From Halisarca cf. caerulea (taxonomy: Eukaryota > Porifera > Demospongiae > Chondrillida > Halisarcidae), in NCBI GenBank assembly GCA_963170055.1, contig CAUJGJ010000313.1, positions 716,701-780,700 of the forward strand: 64,000 bases of DNA, written 5' to 3'. Below, piece by piece: positions 12,850 through 24,758 of the stretch (the first letter of the stretch is position 1; each line of letters begins with the position of its first letter). The notes below the pieces were generated by a model. The model was not told the origin of the DNA and did no database searches. It saw only the letters and a program-made list of their open reading frames with translations. A program made the position numbers and the translations under genes.

Positions 12850-15800
12850 ATGGAGTCTAGGCCAACTGTATACATCGCAGATAGGTCTGCAAGCTGTGTA
12901 ACCTCTAAAAGAAGTTCTCAGCACTGCAGATTGACATTATCACACACAGCCCCTCGAGCTACTGCTTGTATTACCTGTCAAGAGCGGAATGCCACAGTGG
13001 ATGATTGTCGGGTGAAACTGCGGCATAGTGGAGCTAGCAGCAGTGCAAGTGTACCCTACACAGATGAGCTGAAGGCACAAAATGGGCCACAGTGCTTTCA
13101 GCAGCTGAAATCCCTATCTTTGTCCAAGGATAGCAAGGGGATAGTCACATACACAGGGTACATGCGTGACTACAGCCCCACTAAATGGGAAGAGTGGTTA
13201 AGTACATATTCCCTGCAAACGAACAATAAGTTCATTGCGAACAGAGGACCACGCACTGGGAAGGCTGGTATAGTGGAAATTGATGGGAAAATGATGAGGT
13301 AAGGAGTGTGTACATGGTAAATGTAAACAGACTATAATATAGTAAAAGAGTGAGCACCACGCCATGCAATGGCTTATATAGGTATGAAGTAAAGCTCTAC
13401 CAAGTGTTGGACTGCCATCGTGGTGGGCAGCCCAGGTACAAGAAAGAGATTGAAGATCCTCTACTGAGAAGAAATGCACCTGGGTCCAGAAAATGTGGTT
13501 GCCCTGCTACAATGAAAATCAGGGTATTACAGACTAATACTGAACACATTCTAGAGATAAGTCTACCAGCTGTAGAGGTACGTGTGCCCCTAGTGCTTGT
13601 GCCAATATTTTACTCAACAAAACATCATGACAACTGCATGCAAGTACAAATCCAACATCATTCAACTCTACTACATATTCAGGCTCACACAGGTCATGAG
13701 AGCACATCCCTGGCGGACATGCTGTGCTTTCGTCCACTATCTGAAGTGGAGGACAAGGTTAAAGAGCTCATCACAGATGTGCATCTTAACAGGGTAGGAC
13801 TCAAGGTCGTTCTTGATCATTGGATTGAGAACGAACTGATTCCACAGCACATCCGTAAGGGAGTTATTAGTGATAGGCCTCATCCATTTAACCGTGCATA
13901 CTTTCCAACCAAGCGGGATATTCAGAACCTAGTGCATGGTTCTATTCTAAATCAGAGAAACTCCCTATTCGATCAGGTCAGTGGTACCTATAAGCGATAT
14001 AAACTCCTCTATTTTTTCTGAGCTATAACTTACAATCTCATCGCACTATACACATGCAGGACACTGTTTCTACCCTGTTGAAAAGCAAATGTACAGAAGA
14101 TTTGATGTACCACTTCCAACAATACAAGCCTGTTTCACAAGATAATAGGTATGAATCACATTGTGTGAATGTACGGAAGACACACACTGCAGTTTTACAA
14201 GACCTGGTATTAGTCGCCTTATATTTATCTTTGTTAGGTGTACAGACATCAGTAGAGGGGACAACATTAACACAAGTGAACCTGAACCTGAAGCAGATGA
14301 TTCAAGGTATGTACATAAGAAAAGTGCAGAGAATCCGGAAGAAGGGCCTTAATACTTATCCTTCCTACAGCATATTGGAAGACATCACTCGAGCCGTCAA
14401 GAGTCTGGAGGAGACGAGTTGGGTGAAAGACATTGAGTCAACAGTGTAAACTATGTCATCCTTCCTGCTGGTCCTCCAGACCAAGCAGCAGCAAAGGTGG
14501 ATGGTGGAATATGGTAATACCATAACTTGTATGGATGCAATTTATAGGTACGTATGTACGTACATAATTATATTATAGTGCCTTGAAACTAAGAAACATG
14601 TCATACTACCTTCATACCCTTGGAAACATGTACGTATGTACGCTTCCATACCAACAGGACCAACAAGTATGGATTCCCATGCTTCTTCCTTGTGGTGAAA
14701 ACAGCCTTGGGATTGGGACGGGTTGTTGGGGCTATAATCCCACAATTTGAGACTTCACAGCTAATCGCCAGTGGGCTCAATGTGCTCAAGTCATGGAATC
14801 CAGACTGGAAACCAGGCTACTTCATGACTGACAAGAGCTTTGTGGAACTGGAGGCTATTGCTGAGACCTTCCCAAGTTGTGTACGGTATGCTAGAGGATA
14901 TACTACATGCATCACTCTACGTTGTGTGAATGATCTGTTTGGAAATTTACAATGTCCTACAGATTTATCTGTGACTTTCATCGAGCCCAAGCAATACAGC
15001 GATGGGTCAACAGGGGTATCAATGGTGTTCATCCGAATGACAAACAAAGTGTTTTAAGCAGCTGTAAAGCTCTTGCATATTGTACTACAGGTATGTACAT
15101 ACATATATAACATGTGCATAGATAGCCACTGTACTGGAATATTAAAATTAATCCTGGTTAATCTGTGTATCTGCAAGAGGACAGCTTCAAAGCTTCTTTG
15201 GAGACCATACAACAAAGTAGATGGTACACCAACAACCCCAAGCTACAGGAATATCTGGCAAAGGAATGGCTTGATTGCAAAGCGGTTGGTTAAGCAAATG
15301 TACAGTAGTTAAGGCTGATGATTATTAATGGTATATATTCGCACATGCACCCATGCTGTAGCTATGGGCACATACGTACAGGAACTCCTTTTATGCCGGA
15401 GTGGACACAGATAATCTGACAGAGGCATTCAATAATGTCCTCCGATCCCGGTACCTCCCTCACCGGTTGGACACTACTGTGTACTCCCTGGTACAAGTTC
15501 TCATCGATGTGGTGTTCCCAGAACAAGCAAAGGAGTATGCTATAGCCCTAACAAAGGCTACAGAGGCCTACCGAGTTCCAAGGTATGACATACCTACATA
15601 CTTGAGCAACAGGCCTCCTCAGGTTCAGGCATCAGTACTGCAACAAATAAATCTATCTAAGGGGTACACTACAGATGATGTTACCCTAGGTAGCGTTGCA
15701 GGTACATTTACTGTGCAGGATGACAAAAACAACCAGGTGAACATCCCTGAAGGTGATTATATATCCATCAGTATGGAGTATGTACTGCATGATTGGAAGA

Positions 15801-16276
15801 AATTAACCCATTCTATTTTACATATAGGTCAATGCAGTTGTTACTTCTTTACAAAGAAGAGGATCCCCTGCAAGCACATGTTTGCTGTGTTTGCTGTGCA
15901 CAATGAATGGAATTGGGATAGTTTACCAAAGACGGTGACAAATTCCACATACATGGTCCTTAACACAAGCCAGTCCCCTGCAGCAGGTTGCACAACAACA
16001 GCAAAACAGATCGATTTCCCAATGTCTCCCTCAGAGCAGCCTTTACCTGCAAAGTCCACAAGTGCACAAGCACTAAAGGTTGCCCGTCGTCATCTGCATG
16101 ATCTATTGCACAAGTGTACTTCTGCACTGTACACTTGCAACAGCATCGGGGACCTTAAAGAAGGAGCGACTACTGTAGAATCTCTCTATAGAACCCTAGT
16201 TGGAGCAACAGACACCTCTCAGCTTCCAGTGGTGATGAAAGCCAATGCAAAAAGGGCACCTTTGCAAACAGAGCAG
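12850..16276 (+). CDS. MULE transposase with C-terminal SWIM zinc finger, spliced
   Basis: Exons joined in phase: 12850-13298, 13382-13577, 13683-13976, 14060-14148, 14238-14306, 14371-14547, 14658-14880, 14963-15090, about 15178-15284 and 15382-16276. The N-terminal part has a FAR1/WRKY-GCM1-like zinc segment (CHRGGQP...SRKCGCPATMKIR, exon 2). The DDE core follows: the first Asp in CMDAIYR (exon 6), the second in YFMTDKSFVELE (exon 7), the hallmark CDFHRAQAIQRWVNRG (exon 8), and the Glu in TDNLTEAFNNVL (start of exon 10). The SWIM finger CSCYFFTKKRIPCKHMF is at about 15834-15884. One in-frame TAA (14447-14449) precedes the first catalytic block unless a different exon border is used. The start ATG is the first in the open frame and is tentative. 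Confidence 0.8.
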
Positions 16277-16411
16277 GTAATTTTTGCTATAAGACTGACA
16301 AGACTGTGGCTAGTATGTAGTAGATACGATGCATGCAGAATAATATTACCAACAAATGGCTATTGTACATGGTTCATCTGTTTTGTTTTAACATTGTACT
16401 TATCCGTCATA

Positions 16412-18290
16412 GGTAAGAGTTAAAAGAACTCGTAAGGATGAACCACTACTGCAAGCCAAGCATCAAGTTGGACGACCACAAAAGATGGTATTGAAGAAGC
16501 GGTCTCTACCACTCAATCACCGAGTCAGCCATGTAACTAGACTCCTAAGGAAGGTGAAGGAGGCACACCTAAAGCGTAAGCTATACACAGATCATCATTA
16601 TAAAGTTACTTCACATCTATGGCAATTTCACACTTATAATATTATGTGTATCAATATATACAGTAACTTCACATTGTTTAGAGAAAAGGCCACAAGGGGA
16701 TGGTCCTAAACAACAGAGATTGCAAATAGTGGATAATGTCAATGGAAGATCCAAAGCCAAAACTACCACAGGCACAAGCCAGTATGTACATTAATTTTAC
16801 TGGTATAAAATTTAGCCTATGGGACAAACTTTAAGATGTATTCATGCTATCATACAGAAAAAGGAAATACTCAGGCAAGAGCAAAAAACATCAATTAACC
16901 ACCAGCATAGGACGATTTCACAGTCAGTTCATGCATGATTCATTCCACAATGCATAGTACACTGATTGGGCTTAATGATGCTTGTAGAACGACAGACAGA
17001 GATTGAAGAGGACAACAAGATCTATCAACTAGGATTCAACCACAAAACAAATCAAAAGGAGATTCAGGTGTATATTATACTCTTTCTGTGTACTAACTAT
17101 AAGTACTTCAAAAGACAAAATTTACCCAATTCCCCAATACCTGCTTACAGAGTGGCTCATCACACGTAAGCATGTGTCAAAAGCATGAATCTGAAATGCT
17201 GCGGGCAGCTGTTGTGTACCCTCACAAATCGGACATCAAGAAAGCCATGGATGATGAGTTTGAGGTTCTTAAATCACTCAATAGTGACCCGCAAACCATT
17301 TGGTGAGCTATAGCTATCAATAAAAATTCATAATGGTTACACTTGCTGTCATATGCATGTATGATTATTATTGCTCTCATACCTTTCAGGGATGAGCTAT
17401 TCCCATCCAAGGAAGTTCGTGCAACACTGCGTCAGGCAGAACTGGAAGTACGTTGATAAGCAATTTTTCATGGACGTGCACTGCGTTTGGCAGTGACAAC
17501 TAGTAATGTACAAACTGCATATACATAGGGGTACTTTGTCAAGATATGTCATGAAGAACTCGAAAGCGAGTACTGGGAGAGAGCCAAATCACGAGGAAGC
17601 CGTTACTATATGGGCTTAAGTGCTAATGGCAACAATTTCCTAGGCAGTAACATGGTATGTATATACGTACAGTATTCATGCACCCTGCATAAACAACTAA
17701 GATGTCCATATATAATTCTCACACATTATGGTTTATATTCTATGGAACTGCAGCAACAGGAAGTAGCTCTGTACCTCAAAGAACAGATCTTGAATCTGCC
17801 ACAAGTGGAATGGAACCTACAGTTGGCTACCAGTATAGTGTGGGCTGTGCTGTACCCTGAGGTATGAAACTAAGCAGAATAGGCACATTGTTATATGCAT
17901 CTACAAAGTGATGTCCTTCTTTTAGGCAATGATACTGCTGATACAAAAAAATCAAAGTATCCCTCGCCAACAAGCCATGCAACTCTACAGTTCAACCAAG
18001 AAGATGACAATAGTGGTGTGTGGAAAGAACATAGAATGATAGCAAAGCTACCTTTACATGCAGCTATTCAGATACCTGTATAATATATAGGCTAGACATT
18101 TATTTGTGTGCAATATCCATACACATACTTACACTGGCAGAACCTAATAATATATGTCTTTGTACATAAACCACATTGTAGATGGGAAGAATAGTTACAG
18201 ATGAAGTCACTATTAAGCTGCCCTGGGTCAACCTGACCTCATCAGGATGGTGGAGTCTATCATCCTTACAGAAGAGCATTGTGAGTAAAC
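16412..18290 (+). CDS. Intermediate exons of the MULE, function not recognised
   Basis: A series of open segments with good splice borders: 16413-about 16575 (basic, with an AT-hook-like VGRPQK), about 17190-17302, 17391-17447, 17530-17653, 17755-17861, 17926-18050 and 18181-18289. They may be linkers between transposase and protease in one long polyprotein, or the N-terminus of a separate Ulp1 gene. No domain is recognised. The stop TGA near 18050 means the 17926 exon needs a donor I could not place. Confidence 0.4.
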
Positions 18291-18353
18291 TATGTTCTAT
18301 ATACCTCACATGCAGTCACCACATACCCATAAAACCACTCCTTCACAAATAGA

Positions 18354-19674
18354 CCCAAAAGTTCTTGAAATCAGCAGTAAAGGAGCACGTACCCACTCTA
18401 GCACGTGGCTTGGGTCCTCTTCATAGCAGTGACTTTGCCACGCTTTGCCCAAAGCAGTGGCTCTCAGACAATGTGAGATCATAATAAACTTGGACAATAT
18501 CTAGTTTGTACATGCATGCAGAGAGATTTGCAGGGAGTTTCAGTACACATCATATGGTAGCACAACGTTCTTTGCAGGTGGTAAATGTCTTCCTAAAAGT
18601 ACTGGCCATAGCAGCTGCAGAGCACGTAAGACTGCTTAATCCAGTACTATGTAAGTAATACACTTTAGTTAAGACTTCTCTACCAGGTGGATGTAAAGAG
18701 TAAAGTGTTGCCGAGTTTCTTCTATACCCAGTGGGCAAGCAAGAATGTTGAACCTTTACAGAGATGGTTTAAAAATGTAAGCGTATATATTATATGCACA
18801 TACTGTACAATGTCATGTATAGCGGAAAAGAACCCAAATGCACCAATTAAGTATTATTTCTTCAGGATGGCTTTACAACCGTAACGAAAGTACTAGTGCC
18901 TATGGTGAAAGGAGGTCACTGGACTCTAATTGTAAGTCAAACTGTATGTATTTACACATTATCAACTTCATTGTGAAAATATCAGTACATTATATTAACT
19001 TGTCAATGACCTGGTCGGCTATATTGCACAGGTGTGGTCATGTATATACTATGTGCATACAGTAATGCGTATAATTCTACCCTCAGATCTTCACAAGGGA
19101 TTGCATCTCCTATTATGACTCAATCAACAGAGAAGAAGCCCCTGTGGACTTCATTGAATTTACGTTGCTATGGTTGAAATGCAGACACTTCAGAGTGGAC
19201 ACAGAAGAAATCACCTATCTCACTAAGGTACGGGGTGTACATGGGCATAGTCAAGGGGAGTATCTAGTAGGGTGAATAAACTACAATATGCAAACATGCA
19301 TGTCACTGTCACACCCTCCAGAATTTACGAAAGAGCATACCACTGCAACACAATGGGTATGACTGCGGTGTTTTCGTTTGTTTGGTGAGACAAACTGTCC
19401 TGATCATACAGAAAAATGTTTGTTTAGTATCCATGACAAGTAACATTTTCATCATCTCTGCAGTATGCTATGTTTGATACCTATGTACAGGAGAACCACA
19501 CATACAGGCAGGTGGGTCACCCATGCACTACACCTACCAAGGACTTCAGGAGAACTAAACTGTTTACTCACCTTCATACAGGAGGATACCAGTGATATCA
19601 GGCTTTGGGTCACCTACAAGCTACTAGAGGCACACTTGGACAGCAGCCATTTTGCCAATGACTCTTGGTTATGA
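18354..19674 (+). CDS. Ulp1/SENP-type cysteine protease domain of the MULE, complete triad
   Basis: Exons: 18354-18472, 18580-18627, 18687-18777, 18867-18930, 19087-19229, 19322-19384, 19465-19511 and 19583-19674 (stop TGA). The spliced product reads as a full Ulp1 catalytic domain: LCPKQWLSDNVVNVFL at the start, KVLVPMVKGGHWTLI with the His, CISYYDSI with the Asp, LQHNGYDCGVFVC with the oxyanion Gln and the catalytic Cys, then a C-terminal tail ending SHFANDSWL just inside the right inverted repeat. All catalytic residues are present. Known relatives are desumoylating proteases; plant KAONASHI MULEs carry such a domain. The role in this element is inferred, not shown. Confidence 0.85.
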
Positions 19675-19690
19675 AAGGGTCACCTGACCA

Positions 19691-19775
19691 TAATAATATT
19701 CATCTATTGGTAATGATATTCATAAGAAATCTTATGTAAGATGTTGCGGCAACTGTGCTGCACCTAGTAAGACCC
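19691..19775 (-). repeat. MULE right terminal inverted repeat
   Basis: Inverse of 12495-12579 with a few differences. The Ulp1 stop codon lies about 17 bp inside it. Confidence 0.85.
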
Positions 19776-19780
19776 TTTTA

Positions 19781-19974
19781 GGGTCGCTACGAAGGGTCCA
19801 GAGGTCTCATCTTTCGCCAGTGAGCTCCGATTGTTAGCGCGAAGTGCCTTTTGTAGGTTTTGAAGCAATACCTACACTTCTAAAGCGAGAAAAAAATTAA
19901 TAGGCAAATCCCATACATTCGCCGGATCAGCCATTTTCGGATCGGCGAAATGGCTACGCGAGACTAGACATACA
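19781..19974 (+). repeat. Repeat X, segment 3
   Basis: Runs from GGGTCGCTACGAAGGGTCCA to GCGAGACTAGACATACA. It corresponds in inverse orientation to about 58285-58475. The X copy resumes at 25079 after the Ngaro-type retrotransposon. A block of about 40 bp present in the 58-kb copy is missing at the MULE junction. Confidence 0.8.
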
Positions 19975-20312
19975 TATTATTTATGGCACGTAAATAAGGT
20001 TAACATTCTGGAGGGAAGGCGCTTGCATGGGCGCTTATGCTAACCACCCTCTATTGTGCTGCAGTTAATTAGCTCATGGCGAAGGAATGCAGAAATATAA
20101 GGCTTGACTGCTACCTAAGCAGTTTGGTCAGAAGCAGCCGCCTGAAGCTAGGTAATGGCAGCGGTTGGTGCGGGCCGCTATGTGGCCACTCCTACCATAG
20201 ATAGGCCAACAAAAGCCACGTGCTCGTATCCTCTAGTATCCTTTTTGCCTAAGTATTGCAAGCGTTCAGACGTTACTTGGCAGGACAACTTAGACTGCTT
20301 CTTTAATTTGCT
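19975..20312 (+). repeat. Split direct repeat A1
   Basis: 338 bp matching A2 at 24268-24605 with one visible difference (CTTTTTGCC against CTTTTCGCC). Confidence 0.9.
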
Positions 20313-20324
20313 ACCGTCTCGTTA

Positions 20325-20609
20325 TTGCTCGGCGTCGCCGGCGTGGCATGGATTCCAGTGACGATCACTCCCCCCCTCCCCCTACGATCCCCCTCGCACC
20401 GACGCCGCCCGGCCCACACCCAGCGGCCGCTGCAGCCAGCACCCCGCCAACATCAAGGGACAGCTTGCAGATTCCCCAGGTCATGCCGCTTCAGACATGC
20501 TTGCAGCTTATGTGGTGAAGCACACCCACGAACCTCATGCACGCAGGCTACTCCAGGACAACCCACAGCAAAGCGCCGGGCTCCGGCATGGGGGCCAGCA
20601 GCCAACTGA
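20325..20609 (+). pseudogene. Remnant of a gag-like ORF with a zinc-knuckle-like tail
   Basis: A 94-residue frame ending in a Cys/His cluster: CRFRHACSLCGEAHPRTSC at about residues 48-70, a pattern seen at the C-terminus of gag-like proteins of DIRS-group elements. A full gag would be several hundred residues, so most of it has been lost between A1 and this point. Confidence 0.5.
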
Positions 20610-20968
20610 GGGCGGGGATAAGAGGTAGCCAAGCCCGCGAGCAGGAAACCCCCCCCCCTACACTCAGAACTCTTGGTTGTTTGTGTTGTGTGACATTTGG
20701 TTAGGCCGTTACTGCATGGTGTCAATCACACTTGTGTTTAACTAAGTAGGTGGACTCAGTTATTGTATCCAGCACGGCCTAACCGGGCCCCAGTAAAGAT
20801 TATTGCTATTCAAATTTAAAAAGGGAATTGTTTTCTGCATGGTTGGTCACCGCATACAGGCATACACGGGCAGTGTCATTGAGCCGGCACGGCAACAGCT
20901 AGTGGACATTAGGTACTGACTTGCAGCTTTATGGAGTAGGTGGGTAACCCCCCCCCCCCCCCCCCCGC

Positions 20969-22865
20969 ATGGCATGCACACAATACACACACCCTCTAGC
21001 CAATTTTCTCATGGTACCCATCCCACATCCCTCAGGGCCCACCTACCGGTACACCTCAGACCTTTGGGCGCTGCATCAGGCCTCGGCCGCGAGTTTATCC
21101 TGTCCCATCCCTGTCACGAGCAACTGGCAACCGTCCCCCCTACCGCCTGCCATATGGGCAGCAGCACTTCAACGCCATCCAGATCGCCATCTGGCGGAGT
21201 ATGTCATCAGGGGCCTAGAGGACGGATTCCGAATTGGCTTTGACTCAGCAAGGCGGACCCTGCGGCCGGCGTCTCGCAATATGGGCTCAGCCTATGCCAC
21301 CCCTCAGGTGGTATCAGAGTACCTCCAGAAGGAATGTATACTGGGCCGCGTTCTAGGCCCCTTACAGTCTCCTCCACCGGGTCTCATGGTAAGCAAATTT
21401 GGGGTGATTCCTAAACGCTACCAAGCGGGCAAATGGCGCCTTATCCTCGACCTGTCCTCACCTCAGGACGCCAGTGTCAACGATGGCATTGACCAGGACC
21501 TCGCGACCATCCGTTACAGTTGACGTGGCCGCCCAGCTCATCCTCCAAGCAGGGCAAGGGGCCCTGCTATCGAAGGTGGACATCAAGGAGGCTTATCGTA
21601 TAATTCCCGTTCACCAAGACGATTGGCGATTATTGGGGATGCAGTGGGACAACCTCTTCTTCATTGATACTTGACTCCCTTTCGGCCTACGCTCCGCACC
21701 GAAAATCTTCTCTGCAGTGGCAGACGCCCTCCAGTGGATCCTGACCCAGTGGGGTGCCCCCACCTGCATCCACTACCTCGATGACTACCTGTTCGTCGAG
21801 CCCCCTGGCAGCCACGGCAAGGCCCTAACCATAGTTACCCCTCTGCTAGCAGCCTTAGGGGTCCCTACAGCACCTCAGAAGATGGAAGGCCCATCCACCA
21901 CGATCACCTTCTTGGGTATTGAACTGGACTCCATTGCTCTCACAGCACGGCTTCCACCTGAAAAACTGCAGCGCCTGGTACAGATCCTACAGGAGTGGGG
22001 TGACCGCAGACGATGCACCAAGAGGGAGCTGCTGTCCCTCATTGGCATCCTGCAACATGCGGCAACAGTAATCCGCTTCGGGTGAGCGTTTGTTAGGGCG
22101 TTGATTGATCTCGCGCACTCCATCTCTGCCTTGCATCATCACATTTATCTCAACCAAGAGGTTAGAGCTGACCTTCTTTGGTGGGAGGCATTTGCGCCCG
22201 GTTGGAATGGTAGCTGCTTCCTGGCACCAGCACTCCTTGCTCGCCCAGCCAGTACCGTGGCAACAGATGCTTCTGGCTCTTGGGGCTGTGGTGCGCTATG
22301 GCAAGGACACTGGTTTCAATTCACGTGGTCCTCACAATGGAGCTCAGTGAATATCACAGCTAAAGAACTAGTACCCATTGTGTTGGCAGCCATCCTGTGG
22401 GGTCACCATTGGCGGGGGCAGGCTGTTGAATTTCAGTGTGATAATCTCGCAGTAGTCCATTGCATAAACGCCCACTCGAGCAAAGAGCCAGTTGTCATGC
22501 AACTGCTACGGTGCCTTTTCATGCTAGCGGCCTGCCATGACTTCTATCCCCTATCTACACATGTAGCAGGCTCAGACAATGGCCCGGCTGATGCTCTGTC
22601 TCGTGACATGCTGTCTCTGTTCCACCACCAGGTCCCTCATGCCAAGCGGCAAGCTTCAACCCTCCCCTCTCAGGTAGCTTCCCTGTTTCAAGCCCCATCC
22701 ATGGACTGGACCTCCCCCAGTTGGAGAGAGCTGTTCATGGGTTCTTGGCGGACGGTATTGCAGAATCCACTGGTAGAGTCTACAAGACAGGCAGAGACCG
22801 ATACTTCGCCTTCTGTAGGCTCGCAGGGATCCCCACTCTCCCGGTTACAGAGCACCAACTCATGA
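20969..22865 (+). pseudogene. Ngaro reverse transcriptase and RNase H, disrupted
   Basis: The frame opens around 20969 and changes by one base near 21518. It then continues through TGA codons at 21672-21674 and 22083-22085 to 22865. RT motifs: KWRLILDLSSP, LLSKVDIKEAYR, LPFGLRSAPKIFSA and the catalytic YLDDYLFV (about 21771-21794). RNase H motifs: TDASGSWGCG, AKELVPI, CDNLAVVH and GSDNGPADALSR supply the acidic residues. Apart from the three breaks the reading is continuous. The 3' end overlaps the recombinase ORF by 145 bp in another frame, a common compact arrangement in these elements. Confidence 0.85.
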
Positions 22866-23731
22866 GATTTGCTACATACTTAGCCCAAAGCCACCTCTCA
22901 TGGCAGACAATCAAGACGTACCTGTCCGGGGTCAGACATTATCTGTTGGTACATAACTTGCACTCTCCGTTCTCGGACCAACAGCTCCCAAGGCTGCAAT
23001 TGCTCCTAAAAGGGATCAAGCGAGCGACATCCAGGAGAGCTCCATCCCGCGAGAGGCTCCCCATCACCCCAGACATTTTACGGGCATTGCTTAGGGTCCT
23101 TAATGAACACCCATCAGACCCGGACAACATTATGATCTGGGCAGCTATGAACTTGTGCCTGTTTGGTTTTCTCCGGTCGGGGGAAATATGCTGCCCATCA
23201 CCGTCCTCTTACGACCCTACCTGGCATCTCTGTGTGGGAGATATAGCCATTGATAAACCTCAGGACACCCGAGTACTGTTTGCTACCATCAAAGGTTCTA
23301 AAATGGATCCTTTTCGCTCGGGGGTCACTATTGCAGTAGGAGCAACCTCAGAGGTGGTGTGCCCCATTAAAGCAATGCTCCCATATTTAGCACTATGCCA
23401 AGCTCAACCAGGACCCCTTTTCAAATTTGCTTCGGGAGAATTCCTGACGCGGGCCCGATTTGTAAAGGAAGTACGCAGGCTATTGCAGGCAGCACGGCTT
23501 CAGCCAGATAAGTATGCTGGCCACAGCTTCCGTATAGGGGCAGCCACCACAGCAGCCAGGAAAGGGATTCCAGATAATATTATCCAAACTCTCGGTCGGT
23601 GGAAGAGCTCGGCTTACCAAGCTTATATAAGGCTCCCTCGGGACACCTTATGCTACATTTCAGCTGCAATGGCCAATGAAAACAGTGGTCAGAGTACAAT
23701 CTCCTCTAGCTGCATGACCGGCAAGCCTTAG
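22721..23731 (+). CDS. Tyrosine recombinase (YR) of the Ngaro-type element, intact
   Basis: A 336-residue frame with no break. The N-terminal SAM-like core-binding region (residues about 1-95) has STGRVYKTGRDRYFAFCR and SHLSWQTIKTYLSGVRHYL. The catalytic set is complete: Arg in FGFLRSGE (about residue 152), Lys in TIKGSKMDP, the His-x-x-Arg box GHSFRIGAATTAA, Trp in LGRWKSSAYQ and the nucleophilic Tyr in YQAYIRL. The enzyme integrates the circular cDNA by strand exchange instead of a DDE integrase. It overlaps the end of the RNase H frame. Being intact in an otherwise broken copy, it may still be expressed. Confidence 0.9.
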   Translation: MERAVHGFLADGIAESTGRVYKTGRDRYFAFCRLAGIPTLPVTEHQLMRFATYLAQSHLSWQTIKTYLSGVRHYLLVHNLHSPFSDQQLPRLQLLLKGIKRATSRRAPSRERLPITPDILRALLRVLNEHPSDPDNIMIWAAMNLCLFGFLRSGEICCPSPSSYDPTWHLCVGDIAIDKPQDTRVLFATIKGSKMDPFRSGVTIAVGATSEVVCPIKAMLPYLALCQAQPGPLFKFASGEFLTRARFVKEVRRLLQAARLQPDKYAGHSFRIGAATTAARKGIPDNIIQTLGRWKSSAYQAYIRLPRDTLCYISAAMANENSGQSTISSSCMTGKP

Positions 23732-23947
23732 GCTTATTGCAACACATATCCTCTTTTTTCATGGTCACTTGTTACAGTTATTTCAATTAATTAGTTCTTT
23801 AGTTACAACGGTATCACTGCTATAGTTATATGCTATCGCCTCTGTACGTGTGCATAGAGTGGCCAGAAGGGATAGTATAAGGGGTAGTATTATATCATGG
23901 CTAACTAGATGTAAGGAGCCCACTGGGGGGAAGGATACTCTTCCTTG

Positions 23948-24267
23948 GGACTAAATGGACTGCAGGTCCATTAGCTGGTACCCAATTAATTATTGGTAGC
24001 AATTAATTATTGGGTACACAAATAGTTAAGTGTTTGTTGTCAGCCAATTCATTGCTAATTAAGCATGTAATTAATTAGGAGCTGCTAATTTATTAGGTGT
24101 TACAAAATAACTTAATTTTCCCTATACCCCCAGTCCAGCTCCTTACGCCATGGCTAACCTCTACCTATTCAGAGGTTCCCTCAGCTAAGTAATTAGTCCT
24201 CGTCTTGCTAACTATGTACGCATGGCTTGTATTTTGTTATTGGCTATTCCTGACAGCTGATGTTAAA
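23948..24267 (+). repeat. Split direct repeat B1
   Basis: 320 bp, apparently identical to B2 (24759-25078). Contains the palindrome-like GGACTGCAGGTCC near its start. Abuts A2 directly. Confidence 0.9.
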
Positions 24268-24605
24268 TATTATTTATGGCACGTAAATAAGGTTAACATT
24301 CTGGAGGGAAGGCGCTTGCATGGGCGCTTATGCTAACCACCCTCTATTGTGCTGCAGTTAATTAGCTCATGGCGAAGGAATGCAGAAATATAAGGCTTGA
24401 CTGCTACCTAAGCAGTTTGGTCAGAAGCAGCCGCCTGAAGCTAGGTAATGGCAGCGGTTGGTGCGGGCCGCTATGTGGCCACTCCTACCATAGATAGGCC
24501 AACAAAAGCCACGTGCTCGTATCCTCTAGTATCCTTTTCGCCTAAGTATTGCAAGCGTTCAGACGTTACTTGGCAGGACAACTTAGACTGCTTCTTTAAT
24601 TTGCT
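24268..24605 (+). repeat. Split direct repeat A2
   Basis: 338 bp copy of A1, directly after B1. Confidence 0.9.
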
Positions 24606-24758
24606 CCCTCCCACCCTCACCTTTTATTTTTTGTTGTTGTTGTTGTTGTTGCGGTTGTTGTCCACTGTTCGCAGTGTGACCGGACTGGACTGGGGAGTAG
24701 TCACCAAAATATTACAGGGGAAATAACTAGGGGTCCCTTGGATCTCTAATCTGAGTAT

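Larger units (their letters stand above)
12487..19780 (+). mobile_element. Mutator-like element (MULE) with transposase and Ulp1 protease
   Basis: The outer ends carry matching inverted repeats of about 80 bp (12495-12579 and 19691-19775), including TCTTACTAGGTGCAGCACAG at the left and its inverse at the right. The interior is read from the plus strand: MULE transposase exons (12850-16276), intermediate exons (16412-18290) and a Ulp1 domain (18354-19674). The insert interrupts repeat X. No clear 9-11-bp target duplication is visible, so the exact outer borders are uncertain by about 10 bp. Confidence 0.85.

Noticed and set aside
21672..22085. TGA read as a sense codon (recoding or another genetic code)
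   Set aside because: Other genes in the window end at TGA (for example the Ulp1 stop near 19674), so the two TGAs in the RT frame are best seen as mutations.
19975..24605. A1 and A2 as LTRs of a Gypsy or Copia element
   Set aside because: A second repeat pair B1/B2 interlocks with A2, there is no integrase or protease, and a tyrosine recombinase is present, so the split-repeat Ngaro layout fits better.
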